54,228 nt of DNA from Elusimicrobiota bacterium (GCA_017525905.1 JAFXSD010000002.1:1-54228), one strand, 5' to 3'; positions 16,445 through 26,174 are shown, counted from the stretch's first letter. Translations and numbers: made by a program. Notes: a model not told the origin generated them from the sequence alone.

Positions 16445-17815
16445 TTATTTTTCTTTTACCGAACCTTTTTCTTTTGTTTCAACTTTTTTATCGTTTTTAT
16501 TTTCTTTATCTGTTGTATCTTTTTTTATTTCTTCTTTTTTAGGAAAATCTTTTTCGTATTGTGCGGGTTTTTCTATATACTCTTTTACTTTATTCGCATT
16601 TATAATTTTTATTGCAGTTTCCAAAACTTCATCTTTAACTTCTTCTTTTTTTTCTTTATCCTGTTTTTTGGGTGTATCTTCACTTTCCGCCTGCATATAC
16701 AATTTGCCTTCCGTTTCCGGAGAAACTTCAATATATACGTCCGGAGTTATGCCGTTTTTTTTGTCTTTTTTATCGTCGGAATGAGATATCATTCTTCCCG
16801 AAGGCAAACAATATTTTGCTATTGTTAATCTTAAAGCACTGCCGTCCGATAAAGGAAGAATCGTTTGAACGGTTCCTTTACCGAAAGAGTTTGTTCCTAC
16901 AACCAATGCTCTTTTATAATCTTGTAAAGTTCCGGTAACGATTTCAGATGCCGAAGCAGAGCCTCTGTTTATAAGCACAACTATCGGAATATCGGCAAAA
17001 TCAGGTTTCTTCTGTGTATAATAATATTGTTCCATGGTTTTATCTTTACATTTTGTTGATACAACCAAACTGTTTTCCTTAACAAACAAACTGCATATAT
17101 TTATGGCGGAATCCAAAAGACCGCCGGGATTATTTCTCAAATCAAAAACAAGTGCTTTTATGTTTTCTTTCGATAACTCTTTTAACATATTATTAACATC
17201 GTTATAACTCTGTGCATTAAATTCCGACAATCTTATATAACCGATATTTCCGTTCAACATTTTTTTCTTAACGGTTTCTATTTTTATCTTTTTTCTTATT
17301 ATATTAAAAGTAAGTTCTTCTTTTGTTGAAGGTCTGTATATGGTTAAAACAACTTTTGTTCCGGGATTTCCTCTCATAAGTTTTACGGCTTCGTCACTTG
17401 TAATATCCTGAGTGGATTTATCATCTATTTTAATAATTTTATCTTCAGGCAAAATTCCGGCATAATATGCGGGAGTATCTGGCATAGGAGTTACAACAGT
17501 CAACTCGTTATTTTGAATTGTTATTCTTATTCCCACTCCGCCGAATGAACCTTGAGTTTCCGTTTTCATATCCTTGTAATCTTTTTCCGTCATATACTGA
17601 GAATAAGGATCTAATGTTCTTACCATCCCTCTTATGGCACCCAAAACCAAATCTTTGTTTTCCTTTTCTTCAACATATTTGTTATCAATTATTTCCATTA
17701 TATCTATCATTTTTCTTAGTTCGTCATAAGTGGTATCGGACTTTGCATAGATATTGCCAACAAAGATAAAACAAAATAAAGCTATCATTAAAACTTTAAT
17801 TTTATTATTAAACAT
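16445..17815 (-). CDS. ctpA: C-terminal processing protease (S41, CtpA-like)
   Basis: This is a periplasmic serine protease of the CtpA/Prc family. The 456 residues show a signal peptide (1-24, ending NIYAKS), an N-terminal helical part, a PDZ domain (~90-165, GVGIRI... with ILPEDKIIKI) and the S41 core. The Ser-Lys dyad lies in RGSASASEI (Ser within 286-290) and SFGKGTVQT (K313). The acidic/Lys-rich tail from about 375 is long and low in complexity. AGAGGGG precedes the ATG. It follows envC and ftsX, matching the common ftsX-envC-ctpA order in which the protease trims cell-wall hydrolase systems. An extended -10 upstream suggests it can be transcribed separately. Confidence 0.93.
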   Translation of the reverse strand: MFNNKIKVLMIALFCFIFVGNIYAKSDTTYDELRKMIDIMEIIDNKYVEEKENKDLVLGAIRGMVRTLDPYSQYMTEKDYKDMKTETQGSFGGVGIRITIQNNELTVVTPMPDTPAYYAGILPEDKIIKIDDKSTQDITSDEAVKLMRGNPGTKVVLTIYRPSTKEELTFNIIRKKIKIETVKKKMLNGNIGYIRLSEFNAQSYNDVNNMLKELSKENIKALVFDLRNNPGGLLDSAINICSLFVKENSLVVSTKCKDKTMEQYYYTQKKPDFADIPIVVLINRGSASASEIVTGTLQDYKRALVVGTNSFGKGTVQTILPLSDGSALRLTIAKYCLPSGRMISHSDDKKDKKNGITPDVYIEVSPETEGKLYMQAESEDTPKKQDKEKKEEVKDEVLETAIKIINANKVKEYIEKPAQYEKDFPKKEEIKKDTTDKENKNDKKVETKEKGSVKEK

Positions 17816-17857
17816 TTTCCCCTCTTATAATCGGTTAAAATTTAAACACTATTGTTT

Positions 17858-17866
17858 ATTATAGCA
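17858..17866 (-). promoter_or_regulatory. Extended -10 promoter for ctpA
   Basis: The minus strand reads TGCTATAAT, a perfect extended -10 (TGnTATAAT), in the 62-base gap between envC and ctpA. The -35 is weak, as is common for extended -10 promoters. The transcript would start near 17851. Confidence 0.55.
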
Positions 17867-17877
17867 TTTATTTAAGT

Positions 17878-19026
17878 CTATTTCTTATCTTTTAACCAAA
17901 GCAACGGATTTTCCGGTTCACCGGACTGTCTTATTTCAAAATAAAGAACCGCATTTTCACCTTTACCCAATTTTGCTATGTCCTGTTGTTTTGAAATTTT
18001 TTGATTTTCTTTCACCAATATTTTATTTAACTGGCAATAAAAACTGTAAAAGACATCTTTATGATTTATAATTATCATTTTACCGTATCTTCTAAACTCT
18101 TGAGCAAACATAACAGTTCCTTCTTCAACCGATTTCACATGAGAATTATCTGCAGCTTTAATTTTTATTCCATTACTTATGATAAGTGCATCTTTCGTGC
18201 CCAAATCGGGATAATCGGGATGTTTGTTCTTGCCGTAATTTAAAATTATTTTACCGTTTACCGGCCACGGCAAATCATTTCTTCTTGCACCTGTACCTGC
18301 ACCTTGTTTTGTTTTATCTTGACTTTGGCTTGCCTTCATAAGTTTTTCCACCAAAGCTTTTAGAGCCTTTTCCGAATTGTTAAGTTCTTTAATATCCTGT
18401 TCGGCTTTTAATCTTTTACCCGCAGTCGTTTTCAATAAAGAATTTTTATCTTTCTGCAACTTTTTATTTTTTTCCATTAAAGTCTGTTGCTTGCTTTTTA
18501 AATTTTCATATTCTTTTTTTGCGGAACTATATTTGTTTATATCGGATTGTGCGGATATATTTTTATTTTTTGCAACGGAATATTTTTTCGATAAATCTTT
18601 TATACCGGCTTGTTTTACTTTAAATTCCATCGGATAATCGAAATAAGATACGGCTTTCATCTTTGTATAAGCAACATACTGTTCATTAACCGTTTTAGCA
18701 TATTTTTGTTTGCTAGTATCCGATTCATTAAAGCTGTCGGAAGCAAATTGTAAATTCTTTTCGGTTTCGGCTATCTTTTCCTGTAAATCTTTTAATTCTT
18801 TTTCATTTCGTTCTATGGATTTTAATATGTTTTGTAATTCGTTTTTTACTTTTTTTTCTTCTTTTTCCAACTTGTTTTTTTCCGCTTTTTTATTTGAAAT
18901 GTCCGTCTGAAGTTTGTTTAATTCCTGTTTTTTGTTTTTCAAATCGGAATTAACATCCGTAAATGAAACATTTACGAAAAAACATACAAGAAAAAAAACA
19001 ATAAAAAGTTTTATTATTTTAAGCAT
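17878..19026 (-). CDS. envC: EnvC-like murein hydrolase activator
   Basis: EnvC-type proteins activate septal amidases under FtsEX control. The 382-residue protein has a signal peptide (~1-22), a long periplasmic coiled coil (~25-245, rich in Lys/Glu/Leu) and a C-terminal LytM (M23) domain (~250-378, LPWPVNGKIILNYG...). Zinc ligands of active M23 peptidases are missing: the first His/Asp site reads DALIISNGIKI, the HxH-type end reads LYFEIR instead of LHFEIR, and the middle His is replaced (YSFYCQL). This degenerate form is the hallmark of EnvC/NlpD activators. It overlaps ftsX by 8 bases, supporting the functional pairing. Confidence 0.88.
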   Translation of the reverse strand: MLKIIKLFIVFFLVCFFVNVSFTDVNSDLKNKKQELNKLQTDISNKKAEKNKLEKEEKKVKNELQNILKSIERNEKELKDLQEKIAETEKNLQFASDSFNESDTSKQKYAKTVNEQYVAYTKMKAVSYFDYPMEFKVKQAGIKDLSKKYSVAKNKNISAQSDINKYSSAKKEYENLKSKQQTLMEKNKKLQKDKNSLLKTTAGKRLKAEQDIKELNNSEKALKALVEKLMKASQSQDKTKQGAGTGARRNDLPWPVNGKIILNYGKNKHPDYPDLGTKDALIISNGIKIKAADNSHVKSVEEGTVMFAQEFRRYGKMIIINHKDVFYSFYCQLNKILVKENQKISKQQDIAKLGKGENAVLYFEIRQSGEPENPLLWLKDKK

Positions 19027-19744
19027 TTGATTCTTTTGTTAAAAGACTAATCATAAAACTAAGAGGAATTAGTATATACAATACTTGCCAGTTTAACATA
19101 AATACGGAATCGGTATTAAATACCGTTATTAAACATATTATTGCATAAGATATAACAGCCGACAATATACCGTACCCTGTTTCCATAAGTATATCTTTAT
19201 GCAATCCTTTCATGGCAAAAAAAGTCACTTTAAGAATAAACAAAACTATAATTATGAAAAAAACAATTCTGAATATTTTTAAATATTTATTTAACAGAAG
19301 TTGATTGTCAAAAAACATATTATATGCTTTTATATCATAAACAACATCATCGGCAAAATCTAAACTTGAAAGTTCCGCTTTTAATGCATCAAGCTCTTCC
19401 AAATTTTTTATATTCATGCCGTTAGCCGTTATAAATGTCGGGAAAGCAATTGCTTCTTTCGGAATAACATCATTAAGTTCGGAATTTATATCTGAAAACT
19501 TATCGGTATTTTCCGAATTTATAATTTCGATATTTGTTAATTTATTATATTGCGATATTTTATACAGAATGTCTTCTTCCGGATTTTCTTTCGACAAATT
19601 AACAAACACCGCTATTTTTAATTCGGATAAAGTTTTGGAAATATCGGACCTTAAATTTATGTAATATTGTAAAACAAATATACATAAAATATTTATTAAT
19701 GTTATTAAACCATACCTGAAAATTTTTGACAGATTTATTTTCAT
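19019..19744 (-). CDS. ftsX: FtsX-like cell-division membrane protein
   Basis: FtsX is the membrane half of the FtsEX complex that drives wall hydrolases at the septum. The 241-residue protein has one N-terminal helix (~11-29), a periplasmic loop (~30-165) with the FtsX extracellular-domain pattern, and three C-terminal helices (about 165-190, 197-215 and 218-236), the FtsX four-helix topology. It is shorter than E. coli FtsX (352) because the cytoplasmic N-terminus is minimal. It overlaps envC by 8 bases and glgA by 4. The ATPase gene ftsE, usually directly upstream, is absent here and replaced by glgA. Confidence 0.82.
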   Translation of the reverse strand: MKINLSKIFRYGLITLINILCIFVLQYYINLRSDISKTLSELKIAVFVNLSKENPEEDILYKISQYNKLTNIEIINSENTDKFSDINSELNDVIPKEAIAFPTFITANGMNIKNLEELDALKAELSSLDFADDVVYDIKAYNMFFDNQLLLNKYLKIFRIVFFIIIVLFILKVTFFAMKGLHKDILMETGYGILSAVISYAIICLITVFNTDSVFMLNWQVLYILIPLSFMISLLTKESNA

Positions 19745-21225
19745 ATATTCTTTTGATATATATTATATGCAGTTTTTCTTTTTGCGGCAATCGTATACAT
19801 ATTTTCATATTCTTGAACGGATTTTGTCCAAGAATATTGACTTGCAAAAGCATTTTTAACAACTTCATTCCACAAAAATTTATTTTTATATATATCGTAA
19901 GCTCTTAATATACAATCGATAAATTTTTCACCTTTATAAAAATCAAAAACAAATCCGTTACCTTTTGTGTTTTCGGTAGAAAAATTGCTTATGGTATCGG
20001 CAAGACCGCCGGTTTTATTTACTATCGGAACGGTTCCGTATGCAAGTGCTATTATTTGGCTTAACCCGCAAGGTTCAAATTTTGAAGGCATTAAAAAGCC
20101 GTCTGCTCCGGCATATATTTGATGACTTAACGGTTCATTATAATCCGTACAAACACTTAATTTATTCGGATATAGTTGCTGAAGATATAACATTCCGTCT
20201 TTTATATACCTGTCTCCCGAACCCAAAACAACTATTTGAATATTTAAATTAGCAATTTTTCCTATAACATCCATTATAAGATCAAAACCTTTCTGCATGT
20301 CAAATCTCGATACACAACCTAACATAAAAGCTTTTTCATCTTGAGCAAAACCGCACTTTTCCTGCAAATATTTTTTACATAATTTTTTATTTTCGTAATT
20401 TTGAGCCGAAAAATTAGCAGCAATATTTTTGTCATCTTTCGGATTCCAATAAGAATAATCTATACCGTTTAATATTCCGTAAACATCATTTTTTCTTGTT
20501 TGCAAAACAACTTCCATACCTTTTCCGGCAGGACCTTGTATTTCTTTTGCATAAGTCGGACTTACCGTTGAAATGATATCGGTATAAGCAAGCCCCGCTT
20601 TCATATAATTAAAAGTATTATAAAATTCCAATTTATCGCTCTTATAATCTTCCCATGAAAAGCCTGCCATAGGTAAAGTTGAGGCGGCATCAAAACTTCC
20701 CTGAAATGCTATATTGTGAATTGTGTAGACGGTTGAAGTATTCCAAAAAAAACCGTCATTTAAATTTGTTGTTTTTAAATATGCGGGAATTAAACCTGTA
20801 TGCCAATCATGACAATGAATAATATCCGGTCTGAACATCAATGCTTTCGTTGCTTCTATTGCCGCTTTTGAAAAGAAAATAAACCTTTCCCTGTTATCTC
20901 CGTAACCTACACCGGAATCATCACCGTAAACACCCAATCTGTTAAAATATCTTAAATTTTCTATAAAATATACGGGAATGTTACCGTCCAACATACAAGT
21001 CTTTATTCTGAAATTTTCCTGCTCTTTTCCAACAAACACCGAAAGTTTGTAGGGAAGTGCCTGCAAATTATATTTTGCACCGTCTATTAAACGATATTTC
21101 GGAATTATTATTCTTACATCGTGTCCTTTCTCTTTTAAATATTTCGGTAATGTTCCCACAACATCGGCAAGACCGCCGGTTTTTATAAAAGGAACACATT
21201 CTGCTGCAACCATCAATATATTCAT
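19741..21225 (-). CDS. glgA: Glycogen synthase GlgA (GT5)
   Basis: GlgA elongates alpha-1,4-glucan from ADP-glucose in the cytoplasm. The 494-residue protein begins with the GT5 signature VPFIKTGGLADVVG (ADP-glucose-binding K15-T-G-G-L19). It contains HCHDWHTGL and the GT-B C-terminal EX7E-type region SKFEPCGLSQIIALAYGTVPIVNKTGGLADT. No glgB or glgC is near, but galT lies directly upstream with a one-base overlap, so the pair may handle glucan or sugar-phosphate flux. Being inside a cell-division/signalling transcript is unusual. Confidence 0.94.
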   Translation of the reverse strand: MNILMVAAECVPFIKTGGLADVVGTLPKYLKEKGHDVRIIIPKYRLIDGAKYNLQALPYKLSVFVGKEQENFRIKTCMLDGNIPVYFIENLRYFNRLGVYGDDSGVGYGDNRERFIFFSKAAIEATKALMFRPDIIHCHDWHTGLIPAYLKTTNLNDGFFWNTSTVYTIHNIAFQGSFDAASTLPMAGFSWEDYKSDKLEFYNTFNYMKAGLAYTDIISTVSPTYAKEIQGPAGKGMEVVLQTRKNDVYGILNGIDYSYWNPKDDKNIAANFSAQNYENKKLCKKYLQEKCGFAQDEKAFMLGCVSRFDMQKGFDLIMDVIGKIANLNIQIVVLGSGDRYIKDGMLYLQQLYPNKLSVCTDYNEPLSHQIYAGADGFLMPSKFEPCGLSQIIALAYGTVPIVNKTGGLADTISNFSTENTKGNGFVFDFYKGEKFIDCILRAYDIYKNKFLWNEVVKNAFASQYSWTKSVQEYENMYTIAAKRKTAYNIYQKNI

Positions 21226-22214
21226 TATTCGGCTTCCCTTAAGAATTTAGCGGATTCTTCCGGTATTGTAGGGTTAACATATATTCCTGACCCGAATTCA
21301 AAACCGCTGAATTTTGTTATTTTAGGAATAATTTCTATATACCAATGGTAGTGAGGAATTCTATCCTGTTTCAAAGGATAAGAATGCACAACCAAATTGT
21401 AAGGCATATTCCCCAATGCTTTTTTTAATCTTCTTAAAACACTTATTGAAATATCCGCAAGTTCTTCCAATTTATATTTATCTTTTAAATTTCTAAAATC
21501 TTCATTATGTTCTTTAGGCAATATCCAAGTTTCAAACGGATATCTTGAAGCAAAAGGAACAAATGCAATGAAAGATGTCGTTTCCATAACGACTCTTGTT
21601 CCCAATGTTATTTCCTGATCTATAATATCGCAGAACAAACATCTTTCTTTATAATCATAATACCTTTTTGCTATTGTCATTTCTTCTTTAACGGATTTTG
21701 GAATAATCGGAAGAGCTACCAATTGAAAGTGAGGATGTGTTATCGTTGAACCTGCCGCTTTCCCCTGATTTTTAAAAACCAGTATGTACTCAAATCTCAA
21801 ATCGTTTTTTAAATCATTTATTCTGTCTTGTGTGGCTAAAATACTTGCAACGAAATTTTCGGCTTTTATATCATCAACTTTATGTTCTTGAGATTCTATT
21901 AAAATTTCATGGGCACCCACACCTTTCATTTTGTCATAGATACCCTCGGCTTTTCTTAAAATGCTGCCTTCTATTGTAAGTATAGGTTTGTTATTGGGAA
22001 TAACTTTTATGCACCATTTATTGCTATACTTATTTATTCTGTTTCCTTTTTCATCATAACAAGATATCGGTTCCGGAATAAGATTTTCTTTCCCTACACA
22101 GAAAGGGCATAAAGAATTGTCATCAACAGCTTCATCCAAATCAAATTGAAAATCCCTGGAATCGTTTATTATAACCCATCTTGCCGTTATAGGATCTTTT
22201 CTAAGTTCTATCAT
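21225..22214 (-). CDS. galT: Galactose-1-phosphate uridylyltransferase family
   Basis: This HIT-fold nucleotidyltransferase has 329 residues. It has a Cys pair CPFC (C36, C39), a second CLFC (about 198-201) and the catalytic H160-P161-H162-F163-Q164. H162 would carry the uridylyl group, and the Gln marks transferases rather than hydrolases. The residue between His and Gln is Phe, where Gly or Ser is usual. The C-terminal HYHWYIEIIPK is also typical. With glgA next door, an ADP-glucose phosphorylase-like activity is an alternative. It overlaps glgA and the PorV-TPR gene by one base each. Confidence 0.88.
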   Translation of the reverse strand: MIELRKDPITARWVIINDSRDFQFDLDEAVDDNSLCPFCVGKENLIPEPISCYDEKGNRINKYSNKWCIKVIPNNKPILTIEGSILRKAEGIYDKMKGVGAHEILIESQEHKVDDIKAENFVASILATQDRINDLKNDLRFEYILVFKNQGKAAGSTITHPHFQLVALPIIPKSVKEEMTIAKRYYDYKERCLFCDIIDQEITLGTRVVMETTSFIAFVPFASRYPFETWILPKEHNEDFRNLKDKYKLEELADISISVLRRLKKALGNMPYNLVVHSYPLKQDRIPHYHWYIEIIPKITKFSGFEFGSGIYVNPTIPEESAKFLREAE

Positions 22215-24361
22215 TATTGATTTTGTATCCTTTCTAAAGCTCTTTGAGCTTCCAATTTGCTCGGTTCAGCTTCCAATGCCTGTTTCAACAGTTCAATAGC
22301 TTTTTCTTTATCGCCTACGGAAAAAGCTTTTATTCCTTCATCATAATAATTTTGTGCAGTAACGGCATTTATCCTGTCTATAGCTTTTTGTGCCAAAGAA
22401 TTTGTTTCATCGTAAGATAAAGCTTCTTTATATTTTTCGTAAGCTTGTGTTATTTTTTCTTTCATCTCCAAATCTCTTCCTTCATTGTAAGCAATTGAAG
22501 CCAAAGCTTTATTCGATTTTAAAGTATAAGACTTTATTTGATCGCTGTAAGTATAAACCCTGTTTTGTTCCGATATCGCTCTTAATTTTGCAAATGTGTC
22601 TATTGCTTCTTTATACTCTTTTAATGTATATTGCTCCACCCCGATATCATAAAGTTTTTTCATCTGTCTTTCAAGCTGTTTGTTCGTTAACAGTTTGTCG
22701 GATTTGGTATTTTTTTGTGCTTCCGCCAATGCGGCCTGTTTTGCCTTATTTATTTGTTCTTCGCATTTTACAATATATTCTTTAATATCGTCTCTCGACG
22801 GATTAGACAAATATGCCGCATTGAATGCCGATAAAGCTTTCTCATAATTTTTCTTTTCGTATTCAACAATACCTTCCTTAAAAATATTTTGAGACTGAAC
22901 CGCATTTACTTTATCTACTTTCTTTTGTATAAAACTCAAATACTGTATTGCACCCGCATTTTTTGGATCTATTTCCAGTATTCTGTTAAATTCATCTTTT
23001 GCATATACGAACTCACCGTTATCGTAATATTTCATTGCTTTTAACCAATGCTCGGCAATTTCTTTTTGATGTCTTTTTCTGTTCGCATATATTTCCTGTT
23101 CTTTAATACTTTCATCTGTTTTTTCCAAACCTTCAAGAGCCTGTTTGTTTTTAGGATCCAACATTAAAGCTTTTTCATAATATTGTTTTGCCTTTACCAA
23201 ATTATTTCTTAATAATGCGGAATCCGCCTTTGCAATAAATTTTCCGGTTTTATCGGAAAAATCCATATCCGTTTGATACAAATCTTCGGACAAAAGTCCA
23301 ACATATTTCTTTGCTTCCGGTTCGTTCGGATATACAGCTAAAATGTCTTCGTATTGTTTCCTTGCGGAAATATAATTTTTCTTCTTATAATCGTGTCTGG
23401 CTTTATCTAAATAATAACCCAAATAATGCTCATAAGCTTTACCCGAATTTGCTATTTTGCCGAAATATATTCCCAAAGAGAAAATATGCTGATCGTTGTC
23501 GGTACCCAATATATCGGAGAAAGAATACGAAAGGTTCACTCTTCCAAACTCTAAACATAAACCTGCCGTTATACCTTTATTAAAATTATCTCTGTAATCT
23601 CTCCAACCGACTCTTAAAGATAACGGATACAACGGTTTTGCTTCAACACCGCAGGCATAACCTAAATCTGTTACCTGCAAATTTTTTACCATATCGGCAA
23701 CAATTGCAACTTTATACAAATCATATAAATTATATCTTGCCGAAGCAGCAACTATTTGAGCCTGATTCTGTGAAAAATCATCATACTCAAATGCATTTCC
23801 TAAATTTTTTACAGCTATTGCTCCGGTTAAATCTCTGTCGATAAAATCCAAAGAATAAATTGCACCCAAGTCCACACTGAACAAATTTATCGATTTATCG
23901 GAATCATCTTCCGTGTTTAAAAATATGTGATAAAATTTAAATGTAGCACCTACTGAACCCTTTTCTTCCGTAACAGGATATTTGCCTACTATAGGGTAAA
24001 CATAATTAACGGCAGCCATTACCATATTTTTATATCCGGTTTCTTCTTTATTAAATTCTGTTCCGGAAACGATAATTGAGAAATTACCTCTCTTTTCCGT
24101 AGGAATAACCAACCCTGCGTTGGCTCCGTAATTGTTGTTATAAATTGAATAATACGAAACTTGAACTTCTTTTGAAATATTTTTATAGTTAGATGCCGGA
24201 TTTGCAAAAAAGCCGAAAACAGAAGGAGACAAAGACAAAATACTTGCTCCTATAGATTGGGAATACGGGTCGGGATTTAATACATAAATAAAATTATCGG
24301 AACTTGCAAACAAAGGCAAATATAAAAAAGCAACTAATAATAATGGTAATATTTTTTTCAT
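22214..24361 (-). CDS. PorV-type barrel fused to TPR repeats
   Basis: This is a 715-residue exported protein. A signal peptide (1-~20, LPLFASSDN) is followed by a PorV/PorQ-type outer-membrane barrel region (~25-305). It has the family start YSQSIGASILSLSPSVFGFFANPASN, repeated beta strands and a strand set ending SLGIYFGK. From about 310 onward there are many TPR helix pairs, e.g. YEDILAVYPNEPEAKKYVG, AKQYYEKALMLDPKNKQALEGL, ARDEFNRILEIDPKNAGA-like units and a final IELLKQALEAEPSKLEAQRAL. The TPRs would face the periplasm and dock partners. PorV proteins in other phyla serve the type IX secretion system, but that link is inferred. It follows the receiver gene after 2 bases. Confidence 0.78.
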   Translation of the reverse strand: MKKILPLLLVAFLYLPLFASSDNFIYVLNPDPYSQSIGASILSLSPSVFGFFANPASNYKNISKEVQVSYYSIYNNNYGANAGLVIPTEKRGNFSIIVSGTEFNKEETGYKNMVMAAVNYVYPIVGKYPVTEEKGSVGATFKFYHIFLNTEDDSDKSINLFSVDLGAIYSLDFIDRDLTGAIAVKNLGNAFEYDDFSQNQAQIVAASARYNLYDLYKVAIVADMVKNLQVTDLGYACGVEAKPLYPLSLRVGWRDYRDNFNKGITAGLCLEFGRVNLSYSFSDILGTDNDQHIFSLGIYFGKIANSGKAYEHYLGYYLDKARHDYKKKNYISARKQYEDILAVYPNEPEAKKYVGLLSEDLYQTDMDFSDKTGKFIAKADSALLRNNLVKAKQYYEKALMLDPKNKQALEGLEKTDESIKEQEIYANRKRHQKEIAEHWLKAMKYYDNGEFVYAKDEFNRILEIDPKNAGAIQYLSFIQKKVDKVNAVQSQNIFKEGIVEYEKKNYEKALSAFNAAYLSNPSRDDIKEYIVKCEEQINKAKQAALAEAQKNTKSDKLLTNKQLERQMKKLYDIGVEQYTLKEYKEAIDTFAKLRAISEQNRVYTYSDQIKSYTLKSNKALASIAYNEGRDLEMKEKITQAYEKYKEALSYDETNSLAQKAIDRINAVTAQNYYDEGIKAFSVGDKEKAIELLKQALEAEPSKLEAQRALERIQNQ

Positions 24362-24363
24362 GA

Positions 24364-24732
24364 TTATTTTAATAATTGTTTTATTCTTTTTATTGTTTCT
24401 TCAACGTCCAGCGGTTTAAAAATACAATCATCTGCACCCTTATCGAATGCTTCATCGACGGATACTGCAGTATCTGCCGTTATTATCATAACCGGAACTT
24501 TGGAATAATCTTTACTTTTTCTTATTGATTTTAAAACTTCAAAACCGCTTTTATCAGGTAAATTTTTATCCAAGATAATCAAATCCGGATTATTATTAAC
24601 CAAGACTTCAAACCCGCTTTCTGCGGTAGTTGCTTCGAAAACCTCAAAATCTTCTTCTTTCAAAATCGTTGTGACCGTCTCCAAAAAAACTATATCATCA
24701 TCTACTATTAAAATTTTTTTCTTCTTATCCAT
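24364..24732 (-). CDS. Single-domain response regulator (CheY-like)
   Basis: This 122-residue protein is only a receiver domain: acidic pair D11/D12 (IVDDD), phosphoacceptor D55 (LIILDKNLPD), T86 (IITAD) and K106 (CIFKPLD). There is no output domain, so it probably acts by protein contact. I choose the ATG at 24732. AAGGAG lies 5 bases before it, whereas the GTG at 24738 sits directly on that site. The gene starts 2 bases after the PP2C stop. No histidine kinase is in the window, so its phosphate source is unknown; cross-talk with the Ser/Thr kinase locus is an inference from position. Confidence 0.88.
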   Translation of the reverse strand: MDKKKKILIVDDDIVFLETVTTILKEEDFEVFEATTAESGFEVLVNNNPDLIILDKNLPDKSGFEVLKSIRKSKDYSKVPVMIITADTAVSVDEAFDKGADDCIFKPLDVEETIKRIKQLLK

Positions 24733-24734
24733 TT

Positions 24735-26174
24735 TCACTCCTTTTGAAAATCTTCTTCCGGAACCATTACTATTAACATTTTAGATAACTCATCAGATGC
24801 TTCCAAAGTAACATCTATGGTATCCTGCAACTTTAAATTCTTATCCAAAATTTTGTATCCCGGGTAAGATAATGTCATTTCATAATTACCTTTAGGTAAT
24901 TTTATTTCCACTGCTTTAAAGCTCGACATTCCCATATATTTGTTTTGACCGTCACTGTCCAAAGAAATTGTAACATTCTGCATAGGAGTAAAATTTTCAC
25001 TCGCATTTGCAAAACACTCTTGAATGAGTTGAATTTTAAACACCTTATCCGTTGTATTTTTTATTTCTTCAAGCTTAGAAGCAGTTATTGTCATAATTTC
25101 AAGCTTTATACCGGAAATGTTACCGGTTAACTCGACTATACTCTTTTGCTCTCCGGAATCTTTAAATAATGCAGTATAAACAAACACTCCGGCTATAACC
25201 AACAACACCAACAATATTGCAATAAACAACGGACTTCTTAATAAATTTTTATTCTTAGCCGATTTGGGTACAGCAACAGAAAAACGCTTTTCAAATTTGC
25301 GAATTAAAGATTGCTCTTTATCCGAACCGGTTTTGGATTCATCCGAAAAAGTCATTATATCCGAAACAGGTTCAACTTCCGTATTTACCTGAACATCCAA
25401 ACCGTCATCTTGAACACATATCGATATAACGGTCGTATTATCTCTTCCGCCGGCATTATTTGCAGCCGTTATCAATTCTTTTGTAATTGCATTTACGTCC
25501 GGTTTATGCAAACTTACTATATCGTTTATTGTAAAATTTGAAAGTTCCCCGTTTAAACCGTCCGTGCAAAGAATATATATATCACCGTTTTTAAAAATTT
25601 CAGATTTATAATCAACTTTAACGGTTTTCCCGATCCCCAAAGCTCTCGTTATCATGCTTTGAATTTCGGCCATTTTTGCATCTTCTTTTGTCATTTTGCC
25701 GCAGTCGATAAGTTCTTGTATTTTAGAATGATCTTCCGTTAAAAGTTGAATTTTGCCGCTTCTTATTCTGTATACTCTGCTGTCTCCGACATTATATATG
25801 TGAATTAAATTAGTATCTTTATCAAGCCAAACACCGGCACAAGTTGTTCCCATACCCGACAATTTAGGATACTTTTTTGTCAATCCGTACAAGTATCTGT
25901 TTGCCATTTTTATAAGAGCTATGGGCTTTAAAACTTTTTCTTCAAAAGTATTATACTCTTCACCCAAAATATCCAAACAATCTTGTTTGTTTATTTTGCT
26001 GTATGAGGAAAGAATCGTATCAACGGCAGCATTGCTTGCAAAATCACCGGCTACTCCGCCACCCATTCCGTCACACACAAAGAAAAAATTATTTTCTCTG
26101 TCTGCACCGAAACAATCCTGATTTTCCGTTCTTACTCTTCCGGTATTAGTTTGTGCCGAACTCAGTATAATCAT
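24735..26174 (-). CDS. Transmembrane PP2C-type Ser/Thr phosphatase
   Basis: PP2C phosphatases reverse Ser/Thr kinase action. The 479 residues hold a cytoplasmic PP2C domain (1-~250) with the metal-binding motifs: RTENQD (D20), VCDGMGGG (D35), CTDGLNGEL and GGRDNTTVIS. A linker to ~310 and one membrane helix (~312-335, IAILLVLLVIAGVFVYTAL) follow, then an extracytoplasmic domain whose end (~420-470, EIKLPKGNYEMTLSYPGYKI) is PEGA-like. The kinase at 34565-37519 has the same layout, cytoplasmic enzyme then TM then PEGA. That similarity suggests both sense the same surface ligand. It overlaps the FHA gene by 4 bases. Confidence 0.9.
   Translation of the reverse strand: MIILSSAQTNTGRVRTENQDCFGADRENNFFFVCDGMGGGVAGDFASNAAVDTILSSYSKINKQDCLDILGEEYNTFEEKVLKPIALIKMANRYLYGLTKKYPKLSGMGTTCAGVWLDKDTNLIHIYNVGDSRVYRIRSGKIQLLTEDHSKIQELIDCGKMTKEDAKMAEIQSMITRALGIGKTVKVDYKSEIFKNGDIYILCTDGLNGELSNFTINDIVSLHKPDVNAITKELITAANNAGGRDNTTVISICVQDDGLDVQVNTEVEPVSDIMTFSDESKTGSDKEQSLIRKFEKRFSVAVPKSAKNKNLLRSPLFIAILLVLLVIAGVFVYTALFKDSGEQKSIVELTGNISGIKLEIMTITASKLEEIKNTTDKVFKIQLIQECFANASENFTPMQNVTISLDSDGQNKYMGMSSFKAVEIKLPKGNYEMTLSYPGYKILDKNLKLQDTIDVTLEASDELSKMLIVMVPEEDFQKE

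Noticed and set aside
17878..19026. Active M23 endopeptidase
   Set aside because: The zinc-binding His and Asp residues are replaced, so an EnvC-type activator fits better.
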